Assembly: GCA_001593685.1 (NCBI GenBank)
Contig: LUKI01000024.1
Span: forward strand, 1-35,976
DNA from: Gammaproteobacteria bacterium F7
GTDB lineage: Bacteria; Pseudomonadota; Gammaproteobacteria; Pseudomonadales; IMCC2047
DNA length: 35,976 bases
Reading direction: 5' to 3'
Under the pieces are notes generated by a model. The model was given only the letters and a program-made list of their open reading frames with translations. It did not search any database and was not told the DNA's origin. The position numbers and the translations under genes are program-made. Shown here piece after piece: positions 9,320 to 19,065 of this stretch. How positions within the stretch are numbered: the stretch's first letter is position 1; each line of letters starts with the position of its first letter.

Positions 9320-10072
9320 ATGAAAAATAAGGTATTAGGTTCTGTACTAGGTGCAACTCTGCTTGCAGGTAGCACGGCAGTAGTTGCTGATAGCCCGTTT
9401 GCGGCTGAAAACTTTAGCTCTACACTGACGTTTACAACGGACTACACGTTCCGCGGCACGACTTTTAGTGATAACGATCCTGCTATTCAGGGTAGCTTTG
9501 ATTGGGGTAATGGCCCTTGGTTCGCTGGCGCTTGGGCGACCAGTACCAACGCAACCGACGCTGATACTGTCAGTGGTACGATGGAAATCGACTACTACTT
9601 CGGTTGGGCTGATAATGTAGGTGGTATCGATCTGATGGTTATGCCTCTGTGGTATACTTTCCCGGGTCAGGATACCGGCGCTTCTCGCGATGACACAACT
9701 TTTGAGCTATGGACATCTGCTGGTATGGGTTTTGATAACCTGCCAGGTACACCTTACGTAACCCTGTCTGCTAACTGGTCTGATGCGTATTTTGATAATG
9801 GCGATGACGCGCTGTACACCACTATTGCTGTAGCATTTGCGCTGCCAGAAGGTTTTGGTATTGACTTCCTGTATGGTCATCAAGATGTTGGTGGTAAAGG
9901 TGAGAACGACTTTTTTGCGGATGACTACTCGCACTGGAATGTTGGTGTGACTAAGTCAGCTGCTGGATTCGATTTTGATGTGCGTTACCATGACAACAAA
10001 GATGAAAGTACTATCGGAAAAGGTTTTGCGAAGGACGGTGAAGTAGAATTTACAGTTTCACGCTCTTTCTAA
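9320..10072 (+). CDS. torF: TorF-family putative outer-membrane porin (Gcw_chp/TIGR02001 type)
   Basis: Predicted outer-membrane beta-barrel of 250 residues. The ATG at 9320 is chosen because GAGGAG (9305-9310) sits 9 nt before it and it begins a clean Sec signal peptide (MKNKVLGSVLGATLLAGSTA, cleavage near VVA-DS). The mature part shows alternating aromatic/Gly-rich strands and the family segment LTFTTDYTFRGTTFSDNDPA, and ends in a C-terminal Phe (VSRSF) as barrel proteins do. The family is known mainly by association with TMAO respiration and remains poorly characterised. A small-molecule channel role for methylated amines or N-oxides is inference from neighbours. A bidirectional terminator follows. 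Confidence 0.82.
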   Translation: MKNKVLGSVLGATLLAGSTAVVADSPFAAENFSSTLTFTTDYTFRGTTFSDNDPAIQGSFDWGNGPWFAGAWATSTNATDADTVSGTMEIDYYFGWADNVGGIDLMVMPLWYTFPGQDTGASRDDTTFELWTSAGMGFDNLPGTPYVTLSANWSDAYFDNGDDALYTTIAVAFALPEGFGIDFLYGHQDVGGKGENDFFADDYSHWNVGVTKSAAGFDFDVRYHDNKDESTIGKGFAKDGEVEFTVSRSF

Positions 10073-10100
10073 ATAACGCTTTAGTTATTTAAGCAAGATC

Positions 10101-10133
10101 AAAATAGGCGATCAATTGATCGCCTATTTTTTT
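10101..10133. terminator. Bidirectional terminator between torF and small secreted-protein gene
   Basis: A perfect 30-nt palindrome (10101-10130, arms AAAATAGGCGATCAA/TTGATCGCCTATTTT) with a T-run to 10133 on the plus strand and A-rich flank on the other side. It sits between convergent genes and can serve both. Confidence 0.9.
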
Positions 10134-10155
10134 GTCTAAAATTTGGTATGGTTGT

Positions 10156-10485
10156 TTATTTTCCGCCTTTTTGTTGTGCTTTTTTGATATTGGGTTTGGT
10201 TTTGTCATCCTTTTCCCACCAGTGTTCCTTTTCAGATCTGTTTGGTTGGTAGGCTTGTATGGCTGCCCGCTCTTCTTCGACAGTGTCAAAAAGCGCTCGG
10301 CAGCTTCTCTCTGCCACATCTCTTGCCAGAATGGTCTCGTCACGGGTCAAGACGCCGTAGTGCTCTTGTTTTATTTCTTTAAGTTGTTGGGCGGCAAACT
10401 CTTTGCAGTTGATTTGATCGGTTTGTGCGAATGATAAGTTGGGTAAAAGTGCAAGTGCTAGCGTGCAAGTTTTCCGGTAATGCAT
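10156..10485 (-). CDS. Small secreted hypothetical protein
   Basis: I do not recognise this 109-residue protein. The ATG at 10485 is chosen over upstream codons because GAGGAA lies about 8 nt before it and it begins a Sec signal peptide, MHYRKTCTLALALLPNLSFA, cleaved before QTDQ. The mature part of about 89 residues is charged and helical, with two cysteines (NCKEFA and ERSCRAL) that could form a disulfide, and a Lys-rich hydrophilic tail (KDDKTKPNIKKAQQKGGK). It probably works in the periplasm. It lies between torF and the trimethylamine dehydrogenase gene on the opposite strand, so it is not co-transcribed with either. Confidence 0.65.
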   Translation of the reverse strand: MHYRKTCTLALALLPNLSFAQTDQINCKEFAAQQLKEIKQEHYGVLTRDETILARDVAERSCRALFDTVEEERAAIQAYQPNRSEKEHWWEKDDKTKPNIKKAQQKGGK

Positions 10486-10555
10486 TATGGTTGTTCCTCT
10501 GAGGTTGGGTTGGGGTGAGTTTACCTTTAAACCGCTGTCTGGGTTAGTTGAAATA

Positions 10556-10602
10556 CAAAAACTACTCATAAATAGGTAGTTTTTGTTTGTTTTGCTACCT
10601 AT
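10556..10602. repeat. Overlapping alternative hairpins
   Basis: CAAAAACTAC (10556-10565) pairs perfectly with GTAGTTTTTG (10576-10585). ATAGGTAG (10572-10579) pairs perfectly with CTACCTAT (10595-10602). The arms share 10576-10579, so only one hairpin can form at a time. Confidence 0.45.
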
Positions 10603-10657
10603 GCTGCTGTGGTTGTGGTTATTCCGCAGGCTTGTCGGTGGTATACAAACTGTTAGA

Positions 10658-10686
10658 TTGACGGTTTTTAGCGGTCCGCCTAAGAT
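10658..10686 (+). promoter_or_regulatory. Putative sigma-70 promoter for the dehydrogenase gene with spacer operator
   Basis: TTGACG (10658-10663) and TAAGAT (10681-10686) are 17 bp apart. The dyad GCGG-T-CCGC (10671-10679) lies between them, and GGTCCGCCTAAG (10673-10684) is echoed by GGTTCCGCCAAG (10695-10706), 22 bp downstream. The predicted transcript would have a leader of about 200 nt. It is recognised by eye only. Confidence 0.4.
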
Positions 10687-10768
10687 TGTTTGATGGTTCC
10701 GCCAAGTCCAGTTTTGCTGGGGTGGCCGCAGAGGTGTGGCTTAAATATGGTTGGTGCTAAGCGCAGTG

Positions 10769-10782
10769 TTTCCGTCCGGAAA
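10769..10782. promoter_or_regulatory. Inverted repeat upstream of the dehydrogenase gene
   Basis: TTTCCG (10769-10774) and CGGAAA (10777-10782) form a 14-bp dyad with a 2-nt spacer, 111 nt before the start codon. It is a candidate operator. The regulator is unknown. Confidence 0.4.
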
Positions 10783-10845
10783 CGGTGCGAGAGTTAGAAG
10801 TTTGGCAAATAGAGTGTTTGTGTTTTAGTTGCTAGGCAAGTTTAA

Positions 10846-13086
<2,241 letters not shown>

Positions 13087-13557
13087 ATCTCTGCAAGCTG
13101 GCAATCTTTTGCCTATGGGACGGTATGAAAATACCGTCCCATTTTTTTAGCTGGATTAAGCTTAAAAGTAATTGATTGCGGGCGATTTTTGTTGGGTTTC
13201 TGAGAGTAACTTGAGGTGTGGATTGTCGTAAGTGGCTAATTAGTACTTTATCTTGTTTTTTGAGGGGGGTATTATGTCGCGCCTCGTTTATTTTGAAGTG
13301 GATAAGCGTTAGAATATTTGGTCTAACAGTTGTGTATGTGCTTGTTTTTTTAAAAGCAATGGTGACTGTGCAGCCCAAAAGAGCTTTTGGTTTTTTTGAG
13401 ATAAAAGCTCATCATAAAAGTAGCGTATAAAAGAGCTGCTAATAATAAGTAAATTTAAGTTTTGACTGACGTCCTTGTGACGATGTCGGTGCGCTTGAGT
13501 GGGGCGCCTGGTATCTGAAGGGTGTTATGTTTCTCATTTGTTAGGGAACCGTAGATT
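13087..13557 (+). promoter_or_regulatory. 471-nt intergenic region: terminator, then leader of the oxidoreductase-etf genes
   Basis: A strong terminator at 13115-13148 is followed by about 400 nt without a convincing gene. It contains CCAAAAG-AG-CTTTTGG (13375-13390) overlapping a second dyad, GAGCTTTT (13381-13388) with AAAAGCTC (13403-13410), and a TTGACT (13462-13467) with no good -10 partner. A separate promoter for the downstream genes is expected here. Confidence 0.55.
13115..13148 (+). terminator. Rho-independent terminator after tmd
   Basis: TGGGACGGTAT (13116-13126) pairs with ATACCGTCCCA (13131-13141) around a GAAA tetraloop, followed by seven T. It should uncouple tmd from the downstream genes. 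Confidence 0.92.
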
Positions 13558-15780
13558 ATGATCGATCCAGCACATAATTCTGAGCAAGTTACCCGAATAC
13601 TGTTCCAGGATTTTCCTCTTTGGATGACAGTTTCGTTTTATATTATCGGGCTTTCGGCTTTAGCCTATTTTGGTTATGGCTGTTACGTGGAGATCCGTAA
13701 GTATAAGCGTGGTAAAGAATTTCCGACTCTGCCTGAGATGGGCGCAAAAGCGTGGAAAATGGTCACCGATGTATTGCTGCATCGTACCCTGAAGCGCCGC
13801 GACACCAGTGCAGGTAAAGCCCATATGATGATCTTTTATGGTTTTGCAATATGCTTTATTGCAACCAGTATCATCACCCTGCAAGAAGATATTACTAAAC
13901 CCTTGTTTGGTCTGACGTTCTGGTACGGTTCTTTCTATCTTTGGTTCTCGTTGACAGTAGATATCGCCGGTTTAGGCCTGATTTGCGGTCTGCTGTACAT
14001 GATGTATCGCCGTAAGTGGCTGGCGTTGCCAAAACTGGACTACACTCGTCCTGATCGAAGCCCTGAAGATCCTGACTTTAGCCGCATGAAGTATAAGCGT
14101 GAAGACTGGGTGTTTCTGTGGTCCTTAATTATTATCGCAATCACCGGCTTCATTCTCGAAGCAGTACGCCTGGTATGGCTGCAAGCGGATAGCACTGTTT
14201 ACGATTACCGCTGGTGGTCTCCAGTTGGTAACGTTATCGCCGAGATCCTGCAGGGCGTTGGTATGACCTCTGACGCTGCATCAACTACCCGTATGTACCT
14301 GTGGTGGTTCCATGGCCTGATCGCGCTGACGTTTATTGCTGTTATTCCGCGCACCAAGATCAAGCACGTTTTCACTGCCATGGGATCATTGGCAGTTCGT
14401 TCCGATCTGCCAATTCAGCGTCTGCCTGAAGTGGATATGGATCAGGATAAGATCGGTTACAGCAAGCTGACGGACTTTAACTTTAAAAACCTGTTGCACT
14501 TGGATGCTTGTACCAAGTGTGGCCGTTGTCATGAAGCTTGTCCTGCTAACGCAACGGGTTATCCATTATCTCCGCGTGATTTTGTTCTGACACTGCGTGA
14601 ACTGGCTGAAGAGAAGTTAGAAGGCAAATCAATGCCTGAAAACGAAGAAGACCTGCGTGCTCTGGGTACGGGTATGAATCAGGTTCGCTCCGAGACCTTG
14701 TGGGCCTGCCGTACTTGTGCGGCCTGTGTGGAAATTTGTCCAGTGGGTATTGAGCACGTGCCGATGATTGTTGAAATGCGTCGTGCATTGATCGAAGAGG
14801 GCGACTTTGACCCAATGCTGCAAACTGCGTTGCAGGCGCTGCATAAGAGTGGTAACTCCTTCGGTGATAACAAGCGTAAGCGTCCTAACTGGTCTAAGAA
14901 ATTGGACTTCAAAATTAAGAACGCAGCTAAAGAACCTGTTGATGTGTTGTGGTTCGTGGGTGACTACGCGTCATTTGATCCGCGTTCACAAAAAGTTTCT
15001 CAGGACTTCGCTAAAATTCTGAATGCTGCAGGTGTTGACTTCGGTATTTTATACGAGAAAGAAATGTCTGCGGGTAACGACGTGCGTCGTGTAGGTGAAG
15101 AAGGCTTGTACCAGCACCTCGTTGAAAACAATATTGCGACGTTAGAAGGCTGCGAGTTCAACCGTATCGTGACGACTGATCCACACTCTTTCAATACGCT
15201 GAAAAATGAGTATCCAGAGTTTGGTGGTAAATACGATATCGAGCACGCCAGTGCTATGATTCAGCGTATGTTGTCTGATGGCACCATTAAGCTGGATAAA
15301 GAAATTGATGCGACAGCGACATACCACGATCCATGTCACTTGGGTCGTTATAACAAGGGTTATGATGCACCACGTCAAGCGCTGAAAGAGATGGGTGTTG
15401 AGTTGATCGAGATGACTCGTTCACGTGATAACTCCTTCTGTTGTGGTGCTGGTGGCGGTCGTATCTGGCATGCTGATCCGATTGAGCTGGAAAAACCATC
15501 TGAAAACCGCGCTAAGGAAGCGATGACGCTGGAAGGTGTTGATACGCTGGTTGTGAACTGTCCTAAGTGTATGACCATGATGGAAGATGCGGTGAAATCA
15601 ACCGGTGCTGATAAGCAGATGGTTGTTAAAGAGCTGATCGAGCTGGTTGCGGAGCGCATGACTCTTGATGCACCTGAAGAGGTGGAAGAGCCTGCCCCAG
15701 CTCCTGCGAAAGAAGAAGCTCCTGCTGCTGAAGCTGCAGCAGAGCCAGCTAAAGAAGAAAACAAAGGTGGTGATGCCTAA
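13558..15780 (+). CDS. Membrane iron-sulfur oxidoreductase, EMO/DgcB-type (ETF:quinone electron acceptor)
   Basis: Predicted to take electrons from ETF and reduce membrane quinone. It has 740 residues. The N-terminal NarI-like domain has about five TM helices (near 22-42, 89-107, 122-148, 184-205, 247-267) with candidate haem-b histidines His89 and His252. A ferredoxin-like 4Fe-4S pair follows: Cys318/321/324/328 and Cys384/387/390/394. Of two HdrD-type CCG motifs the second is intact (Cys593, Cys628-629, Cys668, Cys671). The first has lost its cysteines (Asp469, Ser504-Ala505, Asp541, Ser544) although its surroundings are conserved. The last 35 residues are a Glu/Ala/Pro-rich tail not expected in the family. 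The gene resembles Pseudomonas dgcB, which sits beside dgcA and etf genes, and the ETF:(methyl)menaquinone oxidoreductase family. It abuts the next gene directly. Confidence 0.85.
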   Translation: MIDPAHNSEQVTRILFQDFPLWMTVSFYIIGLSALAYFGYGCYVEIRKYKRGKEFPTLPEMGAKAWKMVTDVLLHRTLKRRDTSAGKAHMMIFYGFAICFIATSIITLQEDITKPLFGLTFWYGSFYLWFSLTVDIAGLGLICGLLYMMYRRKWLALPKLDYTRPDRSPEDPDFSRMKYKREDWVFLWSLIIIAITGFILEAVRLVWLQADSTVYDYRWWSPVGNVIAEILQGVGMTSDAASTTRMYLWWFHGLIALTFIAVIPRTKIKHVFTAMGSLAVRSDLPIQRLPEVDMDQDKIGYSKLTDFNFKNLLHLDACTKCGRCHEACPANATGYPLSPRDFVLTLRELAEEKLEGKSMPENEEDLRALGTGMNQVRSETLWACRTCAACVEICPVGIEHVPMIVEMRRALIEEGDFDPMLQTALQALHKSGNSFGDNKRKRPNWSKKLDFKIKNAAKEPVDVLWFVGDYASFDPRSQKVSQDFAKILNAAGVDFGILYEKEMSAGNDVRRVGEEGLYQHLVENNIATLEGCEFNRIVTTDPHSFNTLKNEYPEFGGKYDIEHASAMIQRMLSDGTIKLDKEIDATATYHDPCHLGRYNKGYDAPRQALKEMGVELIEMTRSRDNSFCCGAGGGRIWHADPIELEKPSENRAKEAMTLEGVDTLVVNCPKCMTMMEDAVKSTGADKQMVVKELIELVAERMTLDAPEEVEEPAPAPAKEEAPAAEAAAEPAKEENKGGDA

Positions 15781-17142
15781 ATGGCTGAGAGCCTGGACTT
15801 AACATCGTTGATTGAGTTTGCAGTTAGTCAGGGCGACCCTTATGTCGCCTTGGCACTGCACCCTTTTGCCGACGAGAAGTCTCGGGTCTCGCTGGAAAAG
15901 ATTATTTTTGAGCGTAAGCGCTTGAAATTAACCTTTGCGGCCGCACCTTACACACCACAGACAATACTGGCGTTATTAGTGGATGAAAATGACGAGCAGC
16001 TGAAGTTGCGGCTCTCAAAAAATCCTGCTTTATCGCCAGAGTTGTTAGCAAAACTATTTGAAGGCGCATCTCCAGCAGTTATTAAGAATATTGCTGGACA
16101 TCGACGTACGCCGGTGGAGGTGCTGGAAGAGATTGAGTGGCAAGGAAATGATGTTCTCCGTGCGGCTCTTTGTACTAATAGCAATACACCAGTCAACCTT
16201 TTGAAAGAGCTGGTTGTTGGCAGCTCTTCGGCTGAAAAGAAAGGGATTGTTGCTAATCCTAATGCTGACTGTGAGCTATTAACGCAGTTATGGAATGAAG
16301 GTGACAAGTTTGTGCAAGGCGAGGTTGCCGCACATATGGCTTGTCCGCCAGAGCTTCGGGAACAAGCATTACAGCATGAAGACGTTCTTGTTCGGCGCAA
16401 GCTGGCAGCGAATGAGACCTTAACGACAGACTGCTTGTTGTTGCTGATGAAGGATGAAGACCCTCTTGTTCGTTCTGCCGCTATTGGTAATGCGGTGCTT
16501 GAGGACGATCATTTGGGCAGCGCTGATGACCCATCTATACGTGTGCGTCGTACAGAAGCTAAGCGTCAGGATCTATCGACACAGATCGTTGATGGGCTGG
16601 TTGATGATGAGGATCACTGGGTGCGACGCTGGGTTGCCAGGCAGCCAGCGGCTAGTGATTCGGTGTTGCAAAAGCTGTCACAGGATGAAGTGATGGAAGT
16701 TCGGCGTGCCGTAGGGCGTAATCGTAGCTGTCCGGACTATATTCTTGAGCGTCTTGCAAAGGATGAAGATTCTTGGGTAAGAGCCGGTGTGGCTTTGCGT
16801 GAAGACTTAGCTCGACATATTTTGGTCGGCTTAGAAAAAGATGATGATATTGATGTGATATCGGCCGTTGGTCGAAATCCTGGTACTAGCGAAGACGTGC
16901 TGTTAGCCATAGCAGAGCACGATAATCGTGATGTGCGACGGTCCGTCATTGTTAATCCCAATGTGCCGGATGAAGCATTAATGAAATTACAGGATGATCC
17001 TTACCCGTTAAATCGGGCAATTTTATCAGGACATCCAAACTGTTTGACTGAAAACCTCTGGTTTTTGTTGAAGGATCCTGAACCGCAGGTGCGGTATACC
17101 GCAGGAAAAGCTCTAGCCGTTCGCTGTCAGGCCACGGCGTAA
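15781..17142 (+). CDS. Leucine-rich-variant (LRV-like) repeat protein, function unknown
   Basis: A 453-residue soluble protein made almost wholly of about 24-residue helical repeats from residue 75 or so to the end. The recurring pattern is V-R-R-x-V-x-x-N-P-x-x-P-x-x-x-L-x-x-L-x-x-D-x-D, seen for example in DVRRSVIVNPNVPDEALMKL. This matches the LRV repeat first described in Azotobacter. The N-terminal Fe-S cysteine motif of that protein is absent, and the cysteines here are scattered. A solenoid of this kind usually binds proteins. The start ATG follows the preceding stop with no gap and its ribosome-binding site (AAAGGTGG) lies inside that gene, so translation is coupled. Codon use is less biased than in its neighbours, implying lower abundance. 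An assembly or docking role for the electron-transfer chain is inference. Confidence 0.8.
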   Translation: MAESLDLTSLIEFAVSQGDPYVALALHPFADEKSRVSLEKIIFERKRLKLTFAAAPYTPQTILALLVDENDEQLKLRLSKNPALSPELLAKLFEGASPAVIKNIAGHRRTPVEVLEEIEWQGNDVLRAALCTNSNTPVNLLKELVVGSSSAEKKGIVANPNADCELLTQLWNEGDKFVQGEVAAHMACPPELREQALQHEDVLVRRKLAANETLTTDCLLLLMKDEDPLVRSAAIGNAVLEDDHLGSADDPSIRVRRTEAKRQDLSTQIVDGLVDDEDHWVRRWVARQPAASDSVLQKLSQDEVMEVRRAVGRNRSCPDYILERLAKDEDSWVRAGVALREDLARHILVGLEKDDDIDVISAVGRNPGTSEDVLLAIAEHDNRDVRRSVIVNPNVPDEALMKLQDDPYPLNRAILSGHPNCLTENLWFLLKDPEPQVRYTAGKALAVRCQATA

Positions 17143-17232
17143 GTGTTTGGAGGAAATAGGGGAAGGCAATTCAAGTTTAATGATTTGGAGTGCTCTTTCT
17201 TAGGTGTTTTTTTTTGATTGGAGAAAGTAAGT

Positions 17233-18027
17233 ATGAAAATACTCGTAGCTATTAAGCAGGTTGCCAATCTCGATGATGATTTCGAGATTCGTGACGATGG
17301 CAAAGACGTAGATCACGACTTCTGTGACTACGAGATCAATGAGTGGGATGACTACTCACTGGAAACTGCCCTGCAAATTCGCGAAAACAACGGTGACGAA
17401 GGGGAAATCGTTGTTGTGACAGTAGGTCCTGACGATGCTGAAGATGAGCTTCGTAAGTGCCTGGGTAAAGGTGCTGATCGTGCGATCCGTGTATGGGATG
17501 ATGCGATCGAAGGTTCTGATCAAGTAGCGATTGCTCGCATCCTGACTAAGGTTGTTGAGAAAGAAGCACCTGATATGGTTTTCATGGGTGTACAAGCCGC
17601 TGATAACGCTTACGCACAAACTGGTGTAGCTGTTGCACAACAGCTGGGCTGGCCACACGCTGCCGTTGTGAACGCACTGGAATACACTCCTGGCGCTTCT
17701 ACTGCAACTGCTAACCGTGAGCTGGAAGGTGGTCTGGAAGAAAAGATCACAGTTAACTGTCCTGCTGTTATGACTATCCAACTGGGTATCAATGAGCCAC
17801 GCTACGCTTCTCTGCGTGGTATTAAGCAAGCAGCTGGTAAGCCTCTGGACGAAATTTCTCACAGCGACCTGGGTCTGTCTGATGATGAAGTCGGCGAAGC
17901 TGGCAGCGTTTCTCGCGTGCGTAAAGTATTTGTTCCAGAAAAAGGTCAAGCAGAGCTGATCGAAGGTACACCTGCTGAGCAGGCTGCACGTCTGGCTGAA
18001 ATCCTTAAAGAGTTATCAGGAGCATAA
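17233..18027 (+). CDS. etfB: Electron transfer flavoprotein beta subunit, W3A1-like
   Basis: Beta subunit of the heterodimeric ETF that binds AMP and carries the recognition loop for partner dehydrogenases. It has 264 residues. ATG 17233 is chosen (GGAGAAAG just upstream) over an in-frame TTG at 17218. The sequence is close to Methylophilus W3A1 ETF beta as I recall it: MKILVAIKQ start, NEWDDYSLE, the KCLGKGADRA and RVWDDAIEGSD segments, and LGINEPRYASLRGIKQA covering the recognition loop. W3A1 ETF is the physiological acceptor of TMADH, so this is probably a dedicated partner of the upstream dehydrogenase and not the fatty-acid-oxidation ETF. It follows the repeat-protein gene by 90 nt. Codon use is strongly biased. 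Confidence 0.93.
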   Translation: MKILVAIKQVANLDDDFEIRDDGKDVDHDFCDYEINEWDDYSLETALQIRENNGDEGEIVVVTVGPDDAEDELRKCLGKGADRAIRVWDDAIEGSDQVAIARILTKVVEKEAPDMVFMGVQAADNAYAQTGVAVAQQLGWPHAAVVNALEYTPGASTATANRELEGGLEEKITVNCPAVMTIQLGINEPRYASLRGIKQAAGKPLDEISHSDLGLSDDEVGEAGSVSRVRKVFVPEKGQAELIEGTPAEQAARLAEILKELSGA

Positions 18028-18029
18028 AA

Positions 18030-18980
18030 ATGAGCGATATTTTAGTAATTGCGGAACACCGTCAAGGCGAATTACGTCCTGTATCTTTGGAACTGATTGC
18101 TGCCGCTAAAGAAGCAGGCGCTTCTTCTGTGACTGTAGCTCTGATCGGTGCAAATGCCGCTGATCTGACCGGCGCTGTTAGCGTTGAAGGTGTTGATGAA
18201 ATTGTAACGGTTCCGACTGCTAGCGCTAACTTCCAGCCAGATGAGTGGAAAGCGGCTGTTGAAGCACTGATTGCTGCACGTTCACCTTCTCTGGTTATGC
18301 TGCCACACAGCGTTGACAGCTGGGGCTTCGCGCCTGCGCTGGGCGCAACAGGCAACTACGGCTTTGCAACAGACGTATTTGGTATTGCTAACGAAGGCGG
18401 TGAGTGGGTTGTAACTCGCGCTATGTACAAAGAAAAAGTACACGCTGAAATCGACTTCCCAGGTAAGAGCACGGTTGTTGTAACAGTTCGTGGTGGTACT
18501 TGGAAGCCTGCTGAAGGTTCTTCCAGCCCGGCTGTTTCTTCTTTGGACGCATCAGCTACAGCTAACAGCTCTCACGTTGAGTTCATCGAGCCACCTGCAA
18601 CAGGTGACGTTGACATCACTCAAGCTGAATTCATGCTGTCTATCGGTCGTGGTATCGCCGAAGAAGATAACGTTGAGCAGTTCTCTGAGTTGGCTGACGC
18701 TGTTGGCGCGACACTGGGTTGTTCACGCCCAATCGCGGATAGCGGATGGTTGCCTAAATCTCGTCAGGTTGGGCAGTCCGGTAAGGTCGTTGCTGCGTGT
18801 AAACTGTACTTGGCACTGGGTATTTCCGGTTCTGTACAGCACCAGGCTGGTATGAAGCACGTTGATAACATCATCGCTGTTAATACTGACCCAGAAGCAT
18901 CTATCTTCAGTATTGCTCGTTACGGTATTGTTGGCGATATCTTTGAGATTGCCGATGAGCTTGTTACTCACTTCGAGTAA
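18030..18980 (+). CDS. etfA: Electron transfer flavoprotein alpha subunit
   Basis: FAD-binding subunit of ETF, 316 residues. The N-terminal domain (MSDILVIAEHRQGELRPVSL) pairs with EtfB. The C-terminal FAD domain (about 195-310) contains CSRPIADSGWLPKSRQVGQ, ALGISGSVQHQAGM and the IIAVNTDPEASIFSIARYG segment that closes over the flavin. The gene begins 2 nt after etfB with AGGAG at 18019-18023, so the two are translated together in equal amounts. Two tandem hairpins end the transcript. Confidence 0.95.
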   Translation: MSDILVIAEHRQGELRPVSLELIAAAKEAGASSVTVALIGANAADLTGAVSVEGVDEIVTVPTASANFQPDEWKAAVEALIAARSPSLVMLPHSVDSWGFAPALGATGNYGFATDVFGIANEGGEWVVTRAMYKEKVHAEIDFPGKSTVVVTVRGGTWKPAEGSSSPAVSSLDASATANSSHVEFIEPPATGDVDITQAEFMLSIGRGIAEEDNVEQFSELADAVGATLGCSRPIADSGWLPKSRQVGQSGKVVAACKLYLALGISGSVQHQAGMKHVDNIIAVNTDPEASIFSIARYGIVGDIFEIADELVTHFE

Positions 18981-18994
18981 AAAGTGATGTTTTT

Positions 18995-19021
18995 CTAACC
19001 AGTATTTTGCTGGTTAGTTTT
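18995..19021 (+). terminator. Terminator 1 after etfA
   Basis: CTAACCAG (18995-19002) pairs with CTGGTTAG (19010-19017) around a 7-nt loop, followed by a short T-run. Confidence 0.75.
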
Positions 19022-19035
19022 AGATGTCTTCGTTT

Positions 19036-19065
19036 ACAGCCCGCTTTTAAGCGGGCTGTATTCGT
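19036..19065 (+). terminator. Terminator 2 after etfA
   Basis: Perfect 11-bp stem ACAGCCCGCTT (19036-19046)/AAGCGGGCTGT (19049-19059), with a weak T-rich tail. It is 15 nt downstream of terminator 1, giving a tandem stop. Confidence 0.75.

Noticed and set aside
17356-17949. 197-codon antisense open frame in etfB
   Set aside because: Same codon-bias artefact. etfB is unmistakable on the plus strand.
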